A stretch of DNA of 64,000 nucleotides, taken from contig JAYRZB010000002.1 of the NCBI GenBank assembly GCA_041916675.1, positions 310,001 to 374,000 on the forward strand, given 5' to 3'. Below the pieces are notes generated by a model. The model was not told where the DNA came from. It worked only from the letters and a program-made list of their open reading frames with translations, and searched no databases. Positions within the stretch are counted from its first letter, which is position 1; the number at the start of each line of letters is the position of its first letter. Position numbers and translations under genes: made by a program. Positions 1 to 8,229 of the stretch are shown piece by piece. The stretch comes from JAYRZB01 sp041916675. GTDB lineage: Bacteria > Pseudomonadota > Alphaproteobacteria > Rhizobiales > Devosiaceae.

Positions 1-871
1 CCCGGTTCAGCATGAACTGCGCAAAGTCGGCGGCTTCCTGTGTCCCCAGCAGGTCGAGTGCCGGGTTGTCTTTCCAGCGTGGCTGCGAAAGCAGAGCCAT
101 CGCCCGTTGGGTGGCCGTGTAGATGGGGCGGATGACCGTTTCGAGCATTTGCCGGATACGATCGGCGTGGAAGGCTTGCGCCCGGGTGTCGTTCTCCTGC
201 CGCGCCTTGTTGAAGAGGGCGACCTCCGGCTGCAGTTGTGCTGTGTCGAAACCGGGATCGGTCTTGGCGCCCATGGGCTGCTCTTCGGCCATGGCGACGG
301 CAGCAAGGATATCCCGGCCAGCCGGCGGCTCGATCCAGGTGAGAAGTGCGCCCAGGTGCTCGTCCTCGGTCTCCTGTTGACCGGTTGCATAGTGCGCGGT
401 TAGGGCCGCTGTGGCGCTGATCAGGGCCTGCTGGCCAGCAATGGGCGAGCGCTCGCCCGCATAGGTCCACAATTCGCCAAGGCGTTTGACGTCGGCATCG
501 TCGGTGAAGCGAAGACGGTCGGCAAGCGTATCGAGGTGGCCGAGCGCACCGTCCGAGGAAACCCAGATCTGGGGGAAGGATCCTTCGGCCCGGCAGTGGG
601 CGTAATACTCCTCGAACTGCGGCAGGAGCCACCGCAACAATTCATACTGGTCATCGCGGCGGCGAGGATCGGGCGCTACCATGATCTGCGGTGCGACACC
701 AAGCTGGCCGATCGCCACAGCATGGACCGAGGTGTCTTCCCCCGCCATGGACAGCATCGTCACGATGCGAGCGTGTGGCTGGATAAGCACCTGACGCTGG
801 CTGACAATCGGGACGGCCTCGCCCTGTTCGAGGGCACGCATGCGGGCGACGACGCTCAGAAGGTCAGCCAT
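1..871 (-). CDS. Hypothetical protein, 5' part only (runs off left edge)
   Basis: An open frame begins at ATG 871 and continues without a stop for 290 codons to the window edge, so the C-terminus is missing. The start overlaps the stop of the upstream gene (864-1970) by 8 bases, which implies translational coupling in a three-gene minus-strand operon. The protein begins MADLLSVVARMRALEQGE and is soluble, mostly helical and rich in Gln, Glu and Ala, with a stretch ending PRWKDNPALDLLG near the edge. I see no signal peptide, P-loop or nuclease motif in the visible part. I do not recognise the family. Whatever it does, it probably acts with the two genes upstream of it. Confidence 0.7.
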   Translation of the reverse strand, partial: MADLLSVVARMRALEQGEAVPIVSQRQVLIQPHARIVTMLSMAGEDTSVHAVAIGQLGVAPQIMVAPDPRRRDDQYELLRWLLPQFEEYYAHCRAEGSFPQIWVSSDGALGHLDTLADRLRFTDDADVKRLGELWTYAGERSPIAGQQALISATAALTAHYATGQQETEDEHLGALLTWIEPPAGRDILAAVAMAEEQPMGAKTDPGFDTAQLQPEVALFNKARQENDTRAQAFHADRIRQMLETVIRPIYTATQRAMALLSQPRWKDNPALDLLGTQEAADFAQFMLNR

Positions 872-1970
872 TGGCGATCCTGTCGAGAAGTGCGGAGGCA
901 GCCTGCAACTCGGCAGCGAGGACCGCCTCGGCGCGATTGTCGGGAGGCCGGCCATTGCCGTTGAGCAGGTCAAGGGCGCGGTTGAGCGAGCCGGCGGCCG
1001 CCAACTGTTCCGCAGCAGCGTCGCCGAGGATGATCGCGTTGCCCTGCACCTGGGCCTGGGCGCGGCAATGCTTCCAGAGCGCGCAGTGCTCCTTGCAGGT
1101 GGAACAATAGTGGTTGGGCAGAGCCTCGATGACGGCCGGGTCAGCAAGAGAGGTGTGGGCGGGGAGCATCTGCTCGATCTGATCGAGATCGCTCGGCGCC
1201 GTGGCGAGGGCACGGCTGAGAGAGGCCAGTTCGGACTCCGCCCGCTGGGCGGCAAACAGGCGCGGGGTGAATGAGCCCGGCGCCTTGAGAATCATGTCGA
1301 CGCGGTCACCGGCAAGGTCGGCGGAGCGCCCGGCCTCCTCCAACAGCTGGCGCAGCGCCAGGGTGCCGACTGCCGCCTCTCGGCAGGCCGAGCGGACGTG
1401 AGCGTTGTTGGTCTTGCCGCCGCGGTCTGCATAGGACTTGATGACGCCGGCCCGGTAGAACGGCTCTTTATCGCTGGCCACCAGATAGTCGAGTTCGATG
1501 GCGTGGGTGACACCCACAATGGTCAAGGTGAGGCGCGGCTTGAGGATCAGGTTGGGCGCGTTTGGATCGCCCCGCACCTTGAGGTCGATGAGGCGGCGCG
1601 TCTCCTGCTCACGGCGGATGCGATCGACCTGGGTGTCGCGTGGCGCGAGGTCGGCAACGTTGACGATCTTGGCGTCCAGCGGGTCGAGGTGCCCCTTCTC
1701 GCGGTAGACAGTCAGGAGTGATCCGCCGGCATTGCCGAGAAGGCGGCGCTCGAAAGCCTGATTCAGGGTCATGGCAAAGGGCGACATGACGTCGGGCCGT
1801 TCACCCAGCACCTGCTTGACGACCTCGTTTGGCGTAAGCCCGGCGATGACGATGGCCCGCAGACGCGTGCAATCGGCATTGCGTGCCACACTTTCGATGC
1901 CGCGGGCGCCCACTTCGACAGCAGACAATCCGCCCCGCAGCCGATGCAGGCGCGCGTTTTCGGGGGTCAT
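864..1970 (-). CDS. Putative RecB-like nuclease with C-terminal Cys cluster
   Basis: A 368-residue soluble protein. Mid-protein, around residues 170-200, the pattern IELDYLVAS followed by AGVIKSY resembles the D...(h)xxK core of PD-(D/E)XK RecB-family nucleases. A Gln/Leu-rich helix follows. At roughly residues 288-305 there is a dense Cys cluster, CSTCKEHCALWKHC (C-x2-C-x3-C-x5-C), which could bind an Fe-S cluster or zinc. Cas4 and AddB nucleases also pair a RecB fold with four cysteines, but their spacing is different and the match here is only by eye. It overlaps the upstream gene by 4 bases (ATGA) and the downstream gene by 8, so the three form one operon. Nuclease function is inference; a zinc-binding scaffold is the alternative. 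Confidence 0.6.
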   Translation of the reverse strand: MTPENARLHRLRGGLSAVEVGARGIESVARNADCTRLRAIVIAGLTPNEVVKQVLGERPDVMSPFAMTLNQAFERRLLGNAGGSLLTVYREKGHLDPLDAKIVNVADLAPRDTQVDRIRREQETRRLIDLKVRGDPNAPNLILKPRLTLTIVGVTHAIELDYLVASDKEPFYRAGVIKSYADRGGKTNNAHVRSACREAAVGTLALRQLLEEAGRSADLAGDRVDMILKAPGSFTPRLFAAQRAESELASLSRALATAPSDLDQIEQMLPAHTSLADPAVIEALPNHYCSTCKEHCALWKHCRAQAQVQGNAIILGDAAAEQLAAAGSLNRALDLLNGNGRPPDNRAEAVLAAELQAASALLDRIANG

Positions 1971-2806
1971 TTGATTGCCCTCGCCGCCGCCGCCGTGTCG
2001 ATAAGCGCCGGCCGCCCCCAGAGACGAACCTGCGGGCTCGCACTGGCGAGCCTGGCGCAGGCCTCGCCGCGTTCGGCACGGTCCGCGTCTTCAAGGACTG
2101 TCAGCTCGGCGCGCGCTGCGTCCATTATCCTGTCGGGATCGACGAGCTTGCCGGTTTCCGTTGCGCCCGGGATGGCGCGCGCGATCGGGAACAACAGGCG
2201 GTCAATGTTGCGCGACTCGGCCGCCCCGGCTTCACGCAGCTGTTTGAGACGCCGGGCCAGACTCTCGGCGATGCGCAGATTATCGGTGCGCATGCTGCGC
2301 GAACCGACAATGCGTCGGTCAAGGCTCCAGGCCGAACTACAAAGAAGACGAGGGATGGCTGTCAACTCGGCGGCGTTGATGGCCGGAACGATCCAGGCAG
2401 GTTTGGCGGCAATGTTGCGCCGCGCGGCGTTTTCCTCGTCGCGCCGCAGGCTGGCAAAGCGCGAGGGCGAGGGACGGATGCCGGTCAGGGCTTCGGTAAG
2501 GTCGGCGATAAGGGCCGGCGGGGCTGGCACGCCGAGGTCATCAAGGGCGTCGAGAGCGAGTTCGCGGAGTGGCTTCGATGGCTTGCGGCCTCGCGGCGCC
2601 GCGATGTCGCGGGCCTCGAGTTCGGCGAAGCGCATCTGCTCGGCGAGGCTTTCATATTCGGCGTTGAGTTCCGATATCTTGGCCTGGGCCCGCTCGCGGC
2701 CGGAGGCGTCGCCTGAACTCAGGGCCTTGGCAAGGGCAGCATAGGCCTGCTGCAGCCTATCAGCACTGCGGGCGAGCTTTTCTGCAATGGGCAGGGTCCT
2801 GGACAT
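1967..2806 (-). CDS. Hypothetical coiled-coil / HTH-like protein, first gene of cassette
   Basis: A 279-residue protein starting MSRTLPIAEKLARSADRLQ. The frame is open for 128 more codons upstream, but those residues look non-coding and run antisense to the Xre gene, so ATG 2806 is preferred. Residues about 5-65 are Ala/Leu/Glu-rich and predict as coiled coil. They are followed by a basic GRKPSKP linker and a compact region (LRELALDALDDLGVPAPPAL through FASLRRDEENAARR) that looks like a small winged-helix or HTH unit. The C-terminal third is again helical. The family is not recognised. It is the promoter-proximal gene of the minus-strand operon and diverges from the Xre-RES module, sharing the 135-base interval 2807-2941. 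Confidence 0.65.
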   Translation of the reverse strand: MSRTLPIAEKLARSADRLQQAYAALAKALSSGDASGRERAQAKISELNAEYESLAEQMRFAELEARDIAAPRGRKPSKPLRELALDALDDLGVPAPPALIADLTEALTGIRPSPSRFASLRRDEENAARRNIAAKPAWIVPAINAAELTAIPRLLCSSAWSLDRRIVGSRSMRTDNLRIAESLARRLKQLREAGAAESRNIDRLLFPIARAIPGATETGKLVDPDRIMDAARAELTVLEDADRAERGEACARLASASPQVRLWGRPALIDTAAAARAIK

Positions 2807-2901
2807 GAGAGCTATATATGCTTCCACGCTCTTCCATGCAATCCCATGCTTATCCCCTCCCGGAACGATCCGGCCCGTCGAAGATTTTCTATTGCACAAT
2901 C

Positions 2902-2928
2902 TGCCTATATTGCCTAGTCTGCCTATGC
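2902..2928. promoter_or_regulatory. Three tandem 9-bp direct repeats upstream of Xre antitoxin (putative operator)
   Basis: Three head-to-tail 9-mers, TGCCTATAT, TGCCTAGTC and TGCCTATGC, sit 13 bases upstream of the Xre ATG and immediately before its AGGAGA ribosome-binding site. Xre-RES modules are autorepressed by the antitoxin, so this array is a likely operator. It lies in the divergent interval and could also affect the minus-strand cassette. Confidence 0.45.
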
Positions 2929-2941
2929 AAGGAGAACAAGC

Positions 2942-3550
2942 ATGAAACAGAGCCAGCAAAGGGTCGTGTTGACACAGGCAATCGAGGCCAAAGTCCACGG
3001 TCTCGATATGGAGGCTCTGGTCAGGCTCGCCGCCGACCTCAAGGTCCTTCTTCCCGAGGAGGGCGCCAAGCCGCGGCACCAGCGGCACGCTGCGCCCGCC
3101 CAGACGGGGGGTCCCACCGAGAACGTGCTCGCCGGAAAGGGCATAGGCCGGGTGCTCCCTGCCAAAGAGGGCGCCCGTCGCCTCGACCAAATTACCGTCG
3201 ACGACCAGGCGACCGACTGGGCCGAGAGCGAACTGGTCGGCGCGGGCGAAGTAGTCGCGCGGCTGAAGGTGGCGCGGGCAACGCTCGATAACTGGCGCAA
3301 GGCCAGCAAGGTCGTCGCGCTTCGAAAGGGGCTGCGCAACTACATCTATCCGCTCCGCCAGTTCGACCGGCGCGGGCCGATTGGAGGCCTCGACAGAGTG
3401 CTGCCCAGATTCTCATCGAGCGAGGAGGCCTGGGAGTGGCTGGTAACGCCCAACCGCATGACCGGCGGTAAAGCACCCATTGATGAACTCGGGGCCGGCA
3501 AGCTCGACGCTGTGGTTGGCGCTGCCGAAGGTGCACTGGACTACACGTGA
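2942..3550 (+). CDS. Xre/MbcA/ParS-type antitoxin of a RES toxin-antitoxin pair
   Basis: A 202-residue protein with ATG 2942 behind AAGGAGAACAAGC. The central part (GAGEVVARLKVARATLDNWRKA) reads as a helix-turn-helix. The C-terminal part (EAWEWLVTPNRMTGGKAPIDEL, then GAGKLDAVVGAAE) matches the DUF2384 toxin-binding domain pattern 'W...pn..lgG..P.ell..G...V'. This domain order, plus a RES gene overlapping its stop codon, identifies an Xre-RES type II toxin-antitoxin operon. The first 100 residues are poorly conserved and partly low complexity. The antitoxin should bind and inhibit the RES enzyme and repress its own promoter. The module probably helps stabilise the integrated element. Confidence 0.85.
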   Translation: MKQSQQRVVLTQAIEAKVHGLDMEALVRLAADLKVLLPEEGAKPRHQRHAAPAQTGGPTENVLAGKGIGRVLPAKEGARRLDQITVDDQATDWAESELVGAGEVVARLKVARATLDNWRKASKVVALRKGLRNYIYPLRQFDRRGPIGGLDRVLPRFSSSEEAWEWLVTPNRMTGGKAPIDELGAGKLDAVVGAAEGALDYT

Positions 3551-4146
3551 AGCTTGTCGCCAAACGCATCCGCGAGAGGATCATCACGGCCCGGGTCAGC
3601 GACTGGCCGCGCATCCTGCCCGCCCGCCACCGGGCCCACCCGGCTGGCGCGGGATACGGGTCGAGCCGCTTTTCGAGCCCATCGCGCCAGTTCACGACCC
3701 TCTATGCCGGCGAAGATTTCCCAACGGCCTTCGCCGAAGCGGTCGTTCGAGATCGCTTCGAAGGCAAGCAGCGCCGCTTCCTCTACCGTCCGCAGCTTGA
3801 CGCGCTGTGCATAACGGCCATTTCGTCGGGCCGTGAGCTGGCGCTCGTTGATCTCACTGGCGCAGGCGCGTTCGAACTGGGCATCGATACGGACACGAAC
3901 CGGGCCCGCGATCATGGGCAGGGGCAGGAGTTCGCCGAACTGCTGCACGCCCAGATGACCGATATCGATGGCATTCTGTTTGCGTCGAGGCTTACCGATG
4001 CCCGGTGTATCGCGATCTTTGAGCGGGCACTTCCGAGCCTGTCTGGCAGCGTCCCGGTGCCCCTGCTGCAGGCAGCAGAGCTCGTCCCCGAACTTGAACG
4101 CCTGAAGATCACCGTTCGCCGCGAGCGAAGTTTTGGGCTATCCTGA
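3547..4146 (+). CDS. RES-domain toxin (NAD+-degrading)
   Basis: A 199-residue protein starting at GTG 3547 and overlapping the antitoxin stop (GTGA). The RES signature is present: Arg41 in GSSRFSSP, Tyr53 in FTTLYAGED and Glu64 in TAFAEAVVRD, followed by a conserved C-terminal stretch (DIDGILFASRLTD, then CIAIFERA). The family name comes from the Arg-Glu-Ser triad. Characterised members deplete cellular NAD+ by phosphorolysis or hydrolysis and halt growth until the cognate Xre antitoxin neutralises them. The visible Arg, Tyr and Glu suggest an active enzyme. Length is typical for the family. Confidence 0.88.
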   Translation: MKLVAKRIRERIITARVSDWPRILPARHRAHPAGAGYGSSRFSSPSRQFTTLYAGEDFPTAFAEAVVRDRFEGKQRRFLYRPQLDALCITAISSGRELALVDLTGAGAFELGIDTDTNRARDHGQGQEFAELLHAQMTDIDGILFASRLTDARCIAIFERALPSLSGSVPVPLLQAAELVPELERLKITVRRERSFGLS

Positions 4147-4149
4147 GCC

Positions 4150-5490
4150 GTGTTGGCGTTGCCACGGCGAGAGGGATACGTGCGAGCACGCCTGAAGATC
4201 GGTTCACCGAAACGAAACAAGCGCCTGCAGACCGGGTGGGAAGGGTTCTTCCCCTATTACGCTGGGTTTCCCGAGCAGTTTGTGAGCGACATCCTTCGCA
4301 GCGCCAAGCTCGAGGACGATGCGGTTGTGCTCGATCCATGGAATGGCAGCGGGACCACAACCTATGCTGCGAGCCAGCTGGGCCTCAAATCGATCGGGAT
4401 CGACCTAAATCCGGTCATGATCATCGTGGCGCGGGCACGGCTGCTGCCGCCAAGCGAAGCCGATCACTTGCGGCCGCTGGCGGCGGCGATCTTGTCGCAT
4501 TTGCGCAGCTCGACGGTCGCGATCCGCGACGATGATCCACTGCTCTCATGGTTCCAGCCTACCGCCGCCCGGCTTATCCGTGGCATCGAGCAGAATATCC
4601 GTCGCACCCTTGTGGGCGGCATGACCAAGTCGCCCGACGGCATTCACCTCGACAAGATCTCGGGAACAGCGGCTACGCTCTATGTCGCGCTGTTTGCCGC
4701 CTGCCGTCGTCTCGCGGTATCCTTGCGCTCATCCAATCCGACCTGGATCAAGCTGCCCAAGTCCCAGGATGAGCGCCTTGACCCCACGGTCTACGCCATT
4801 GCCCACCAGTTTGCCGCCAATGTGCGCGGCATGTCGGAGGCACTGGCCGCCAAGCAGTTGATCGAGGCCGCGGCCGGCGACGAGTTCACGGCCGGAACGA
4901 GCGCGATCCAGCTCGCCGACACGGCAAAGATGACCCTCGGCGCATCGAGCGTCGATTTCGTTCTGACTTCCCCGCCCTATTGCACGCGGATCGACTATAC
5001 GGCGGCCACCCGTGTGGAGCTCGCGGTGCTTGCCCCCTTGCTCAAGCTGGAGCCGCGCGAACTGGGCAGCCGGATGATCGGCTCGGTACAGGTCCCCAAG
5101 GCCACGATCGAAATCGACAAGAGCTGGGGCCGGACGTGCGCGACGTTTCTGGATGCGCTCCGCGCGCATCCCTCCAAGGCGTCGGCGGGCTACTACTACA
5201 AGACCCACCTGGACTATTTCGACAAGATGTCCCGCTCACTCAGGCGGGTCGCGACAGCCCTCAAGCCTGGCGGCCGGGCCGTCTTCGTGGTCCAGGACTC
5301 CTATTACAAGGACATCCACAACGATCTGCCGCAGATCCTCAAGGAAATGGGGACGAGGACCGGCTTGACCTTCTCGAGCCGGAAGGATTTCCACCTGCGA
5401 TCGATGTCCGACATCAATCCCGGCCGAAAAACCTACGAGCGCCCCTCAGGCGCGACCGAAGCAGTGGTCTGTTTCACCAAGCCCGACTAG
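4150..5490 (+). CDS. DNA methyltransferase, TSPPY type (N4-cytosine or N6-adenine)
   Basis: A 446-residue SAM-dependent DNA methyltransferase, GTG start at 4150. The SAM-binding motif DPWNGSGTT is at residues 62-70 and the catalytic TSPPY at 273-277. The roughly 200 residues between them would hold target recognition, giving an alpha-type motif order. The serine in TSPPY is commonest in N4-cytosine enzymes but also occurs in N6-adenine enzymes. The RES toxin gene ends 3 bases upstream. The stop codon overlaps, tail to tail, that of the next gene, a PD-(D/E)XK-like protein, so the two probably form a restriction-modification pair. The recognition sequence cannot be read from the protein. Confidence 0.85.
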   Translation: MLALPRREGYVRARLKIGSPKRNKRLQTGWEGFFPYYAGFPEQFVSDILRSAKLEDDAVVLDPWNGSGTTTYAASQLGLKSIGIDLNPVMIIVARARLLPPSEADHLRPLAAAILSHLRSSTVAIRDDDPLLSWFQPTAARLIRGIEQNIRRTLVGGMTKSPDGIHLDKISGTAATLYVALFAACRRLAVSLRSSNPTWIKLPKSQDERLDPTVYAIAHQFAANVRGMSEALAAKQLIEAAAGDEFTAGTSAIQLADTAKMTLGASSVDFVLTSPPYCTRIDYTAATRVELAVLAPLLKLEPRELGSRMIGSVQVPKATIEIDKSWGRTCATFLDALRAHPSKASAGYYYKTHLDYFDKMSRSLRRVATALKPGGRAVFVVQDSYYKDIHNDLPQILKEMGTRTGLTFSSRKDFHLRSMSDINPGRKTYERPSGATEAVVCFTKPD

Positions 5491-7082
5491 GATGGCTCTT
5501 CGGTCGCAAAACCGCCCGCGACGAGCAGCGCCGGCTTCTCACTGCCGGCCTCTCGGTGGAAGGTCTCGATCGCAGTGTTGATAAAGTCGGTCGTGTCCGC
5601 GCCGGCCGCCCTCACAACCTCTGCAATCACCCGCGGTTCGCCGCCAACGATCTTGATTTCGGCCTCGTCGCGGCTCGTTGCAATGATCGGTACTTCGACG
5701 AGCGCCGTATAGAGAAGGCCCGCTACCGTGATCGGCAGCGGGACTAGAACAGCGTCCTGCCCGTCTACTACGTGATCTTCGGCCCAGCGCGGAAACATCA
5801 TGTTGACGCCAGGAGTCGACGCGAGGGCAATTTCGGACGCATGCCGGTCCAGCCAGTCGTAGAACGCATCGAGCTTCACGCGAGATCGGGGCTGAAACCG
5901 CGAGCGGCCGACGGCGGAGACGACCCTCCTCAGGACAGGCGCCAATGGAATCCAATGTCGAAACGGGCCGGGCTCCCCGGTAATCGTCAGCGGCATTCGT
6001 GTGTCCTTGAAGACAACGGTCAATGTCTTTTCCGGCTGCGCAAGGACTGCGCCTATTTCGATCAGCGATACGGCTTCATCGAGGTCGACCTCCCGCATCC
6101 CGCTATAGTCAAACGTGAACTCGGCTCGCCCAGCCTCAAAGTCGAGGACCGTCTCGATCATGGAATTGGCCAGCCGGATGCGCGAACCGCCAATTTCGCT
6201 GATCGGTGGCGGCATCATAAACACATCGACCGGAACACTCGCCCACTCCCCGGTCGTGGCTTCGATTTCGATCGTTGCGCCCATCAAGGGGCTCGCTTTC
6301 ATCTCGACGATTGCCTCGCGGATGACCTGGCGATCATTGGGGAGGGCGATGCCAAAACGGCGGGACTCGATAGTAAGGTCCGTGACCTCCAGTTCGCGGG
6401 ACTTGCCAAGGAACAGATCCCCCACCTTGCGCCCCGCATCCTCCCCTTGCACGAAGAATCCACCGACCATCGGATAGCTCTTTCCGCAATTCTGACGATA
6501 GAGGGCCTTGCGGCGGACATAGGCGGAGGGATCTTCGCCGAAGAACTTGGTGAGGATATCGCCGAGACCTTCCCCGGCTTCGCCGACAGACTCGGCGGCC
6601 GACAGGTCGACTGGAACGGTGATCCGATTGATCGCCCGGTTCCCCTTGGCCTCCTCGCGACGCACGCGACGCAAGGTATCGTAGATGACCTTGTCGTTGA
6701 CCGGAGCAAGCAGCCTACGGTGGGGGCGACGCCCGTCCTCAGCATAGACAAGGACGGCTATCGCCGCCGGCAAGTCTGCGTCGACCAGCTGCTTGAGGGC
6801 TGACAGCTTGATCCGAGGCGGGTTTGCTTCGTCCTCCGTCGCTTTTACCTGAATCAGGTATTTGGGCATCGCATGCTGCCCATCAAGCGGGCGATCGTCA
6901 GCCCGTTCTGGCAACCGTTCGAGGAGATAGTCCCAGCCATGTCGGTCCGCCTCCGACTTCTGAGCGTATAAGCCTTCGGGGGCGCACCAACCCTTGAAGG
7001 CGCTTTCCCCCATATCCCCCAGATCACGAGCCAACTTGATCACCGTTGCTCGCCGGCAAGTCAAAATCGCCGGCGGTTTCAT
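5487..7082 (-). CDS. Putative restriction endonuclease (PD-(D/E)XK-like N-terminus)
   Basis: About 531 residues, convergent with the methyltransferase and overlapping its stop by 4 bases. The N-terminus carries a restriction-fold pattern: GDMGESAFKGWC (Glu26 from this start), SEADRHGWDYLL (Asp51) and KYLIQVKATED (Gln78-Val-Lys80), i.e. E-x-(W)D-x-QxK. The remaining 450 residues are beta-rich and unrecognised, perhaps DNA recognition or oligomerisation. The frame is open to 7115. ATG 7082 has GGGAG upstream, while GTG 7043 would reduce the overlap with scpB, so the start is uncertain. Pairing with a methylase supports restriction, but a stand-alone nuclease is possible. Confidence 0.65.
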   Translation of the reverse strand: MKPPAILTCRRATVIKLARDLGDMGESAFKGWCAPEGLYAQKSEADRHGWDYLLERLPERADDRPLDGQHAMPKYLIQVKATEDEANPPRIKLSALKQLVDADLPAAIAVLVYAEDGRRPHRRLLAPVNDKVIYDTLRRVRREEAKGNRAINRITVPVDLSAAESVGEAGEGLGDILTKFFGEDPSAYVRRKALYRQNCGKSYPMVGGFFVQGEDAGRKVGDLFLGKSRELEVTDLTIESRRFGIALPNDRQVIREAIVEMKASPLMGATIEIEATTGEWASVPVDVFMMPPPISEIGGSRIRLANSMIETVLDFEAGRAEFTFDYSGMREVDLDEAVSLIEIGAVLAQPEKTLTVVFKDTRMPLTITGEPGPFRHWIPLAPVLRRVVSAVGRSRFQPRSRVKLDAFYDWLDRHASEIALASTPGVNMMFPRWAEDHVVDGQDAVLVPLPITVAGLLYTALVEVPIIATSRDEAEIKIVGGEPRVIAEVVRAAGADTTDFINTAIETFHREAGSEKPALLVAGGFATEEPS

Positions 7083-7707
7083 CGTCGTCACCGTCTCCCG
7101 GTATGTCAGTTGCATCGCTCAATAGGCCCGCATCCTCCAGAGCTTCGATGTCGGGAAGGTCGCGCAGGGTGTCGAGCCCGAACTGGGAGAGAAAGGTCCT
7201 GGTCGTCACGTAGGTATAGGGCGCGCCAGGTTGCGGGCTCCTCGGACCGTGGGTGACGAGGTCGAGAGAGCGGAGGTGGCCAATCACGTCGCGGCTGACC
7301 TCGCGGCCCAGCATCTGTCCAACGGTACCACGGGTGATCGGTTGATGGTAGGCAATAGAGGCGAGGACGATCATTTCGGAACGGGTGAGGTGCATAGTGC
7401 CAGAAGGTGGTGCGAGGGCGGCCTGCAAGACGCCTGCATAACGCGGACGCGTTCGAAACTGCCAGCCGCCAGCCACGGCGACCAGTTCATACGGACGGTC
7501 GAGCAGCTCGGCGCGGATATCCTCAATGATGAGGTCGATGCTGCAATCAGCACCGACGAGACCCCGCAGGAGGTCTCTACCCGCCGGCTGCGGCGATGCA
7601 AAGATCACCGCTTCTACACGCGCCATCCATTCGCGCCAGCGAAGTTCCTGGGGCAGATCGGTCAGATCCTGATCACCGGTGTCGTCCAGTCGTCGCTGCC
7701 GAGCCAT
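7024..7707 (-). CDS. scpB: ScpB-family protein (accessory copy on mobile element)
   Basis: A 227-residue ScpB-like winged-helix protein. The family core is visible: VEAVIFASPQPAGRDLLRGL near the start, YELVAVAGGWQFRTRPRYA in the middle, then LTRSEMIVLASIAYHQPITRGTV and the second winged helix ending TYVTTRTFLSQFGLDTLRDLP. A long acidic tail follows. Chromosomal ScpB works with ScpA and SMC in condensin. This copy lacks an adjacent scpA and sits beside a DUF1403 remnant, an arrangement I recall from rhizobial plasmids and islands, so it is an accessory paralogue. It overlaps the start of the putative restriction gene and begins 3 bases after the DUF1403 stop. Confidence 0.82.
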   Translation of the reverse strand: MARQRRLDDTGDQDLTDLPQELRWREWMARVEAVIFASPQPAGRDLLRGLVGADCSIDLIIEDIRAELLDRPYELVAVAGGWQFRTRPRYAGVLQAALAPPSGTMHLTRSEMIVLASIAYHQPITRGTVGQMLGREVSRDVIGHLRSLDLVTHGPRSPQPGAPYTYVTTRTFLSQFGLDTLRDLPDIEALEDAGLLSDATDIPGDGDDDETAGDFDLPASNGDQVGS

Positions 7708-7710
7708 GGC

Positions 7711-8094
7711 CTACAACCCGTAGATCTTGAAGCTGTCGCGGCCGCTGAGTTCGCGGACCGCATCGAGCGAAGTCAGCCGCTCGAACAGCCTCCGGCTTGC
7801 CCAGCGCGACAGGTCTTTGGTGGTGACCGAGGCGGGAAGCGCATCCTCGTTGAGGAGACGGCGGACGATGTTGTCGGCGCCCCGCGCGCGCAACTTTGGC
7901 GCGATATCGGAAAGTCGTCTGGCGCGGGCTCCCAGCTCATCGGCGAGGCGGAGACCCAAGTGTTCTCGTCGCCCTCTAATAGCTGTTTGAAAAGGTCCGG
8001 GGCCACACAAGGTGCGACGAGTGGTTGACCTACGTAAAGGTCGCGCAACATCGCCCGACAGATGTCCTCCGCGCGACATTTGCCAACTCGTTTT
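7711..8094 (-). pseudogene. DUF1403 family gene remnant (5'-truncated, frameshifted)
   Basis: The last 80 residues in one frame (LADELGARARRLSDIAPKLR through WASRRLFERL to SGRDSFKIYGL) look like the C-terminus of DUF1403 proteins, normally about 300 residues and common in rhizobia beside scpB. The preceding part makes sense only in a second frame (AEDICRAMLRDLYVGQPLVA, then PDLFKQLLEGDE), with the switch near 7950. Upstream of about 8094 that frame meets a stop. The gene is therefore truncated at the 5' end and broken by an indel. The family assignment is from memory of the family's C-terminal pattern. Confidence 0.6.
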
Positions 8095-8229
8095 CACGCA
8101 GCCTTGGTGGAATTAGTTCCAGCCCACGCAGGTCGCACAGCGGGGATCCGATTGTCCAGCCCTTCCTGTTCTAGGTCGGTTCAAGAACGGTACTGTAGAT
8201 TGCCATCCGCGGCACTTCTGCTTGGGAGC

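Noticed and set aside
864..1970. Calling the Cys-cluster protein a Cas4
   Set aside because: The cysteine spacing differs from Cas4, and there are no other cas genes or arrays in the window.
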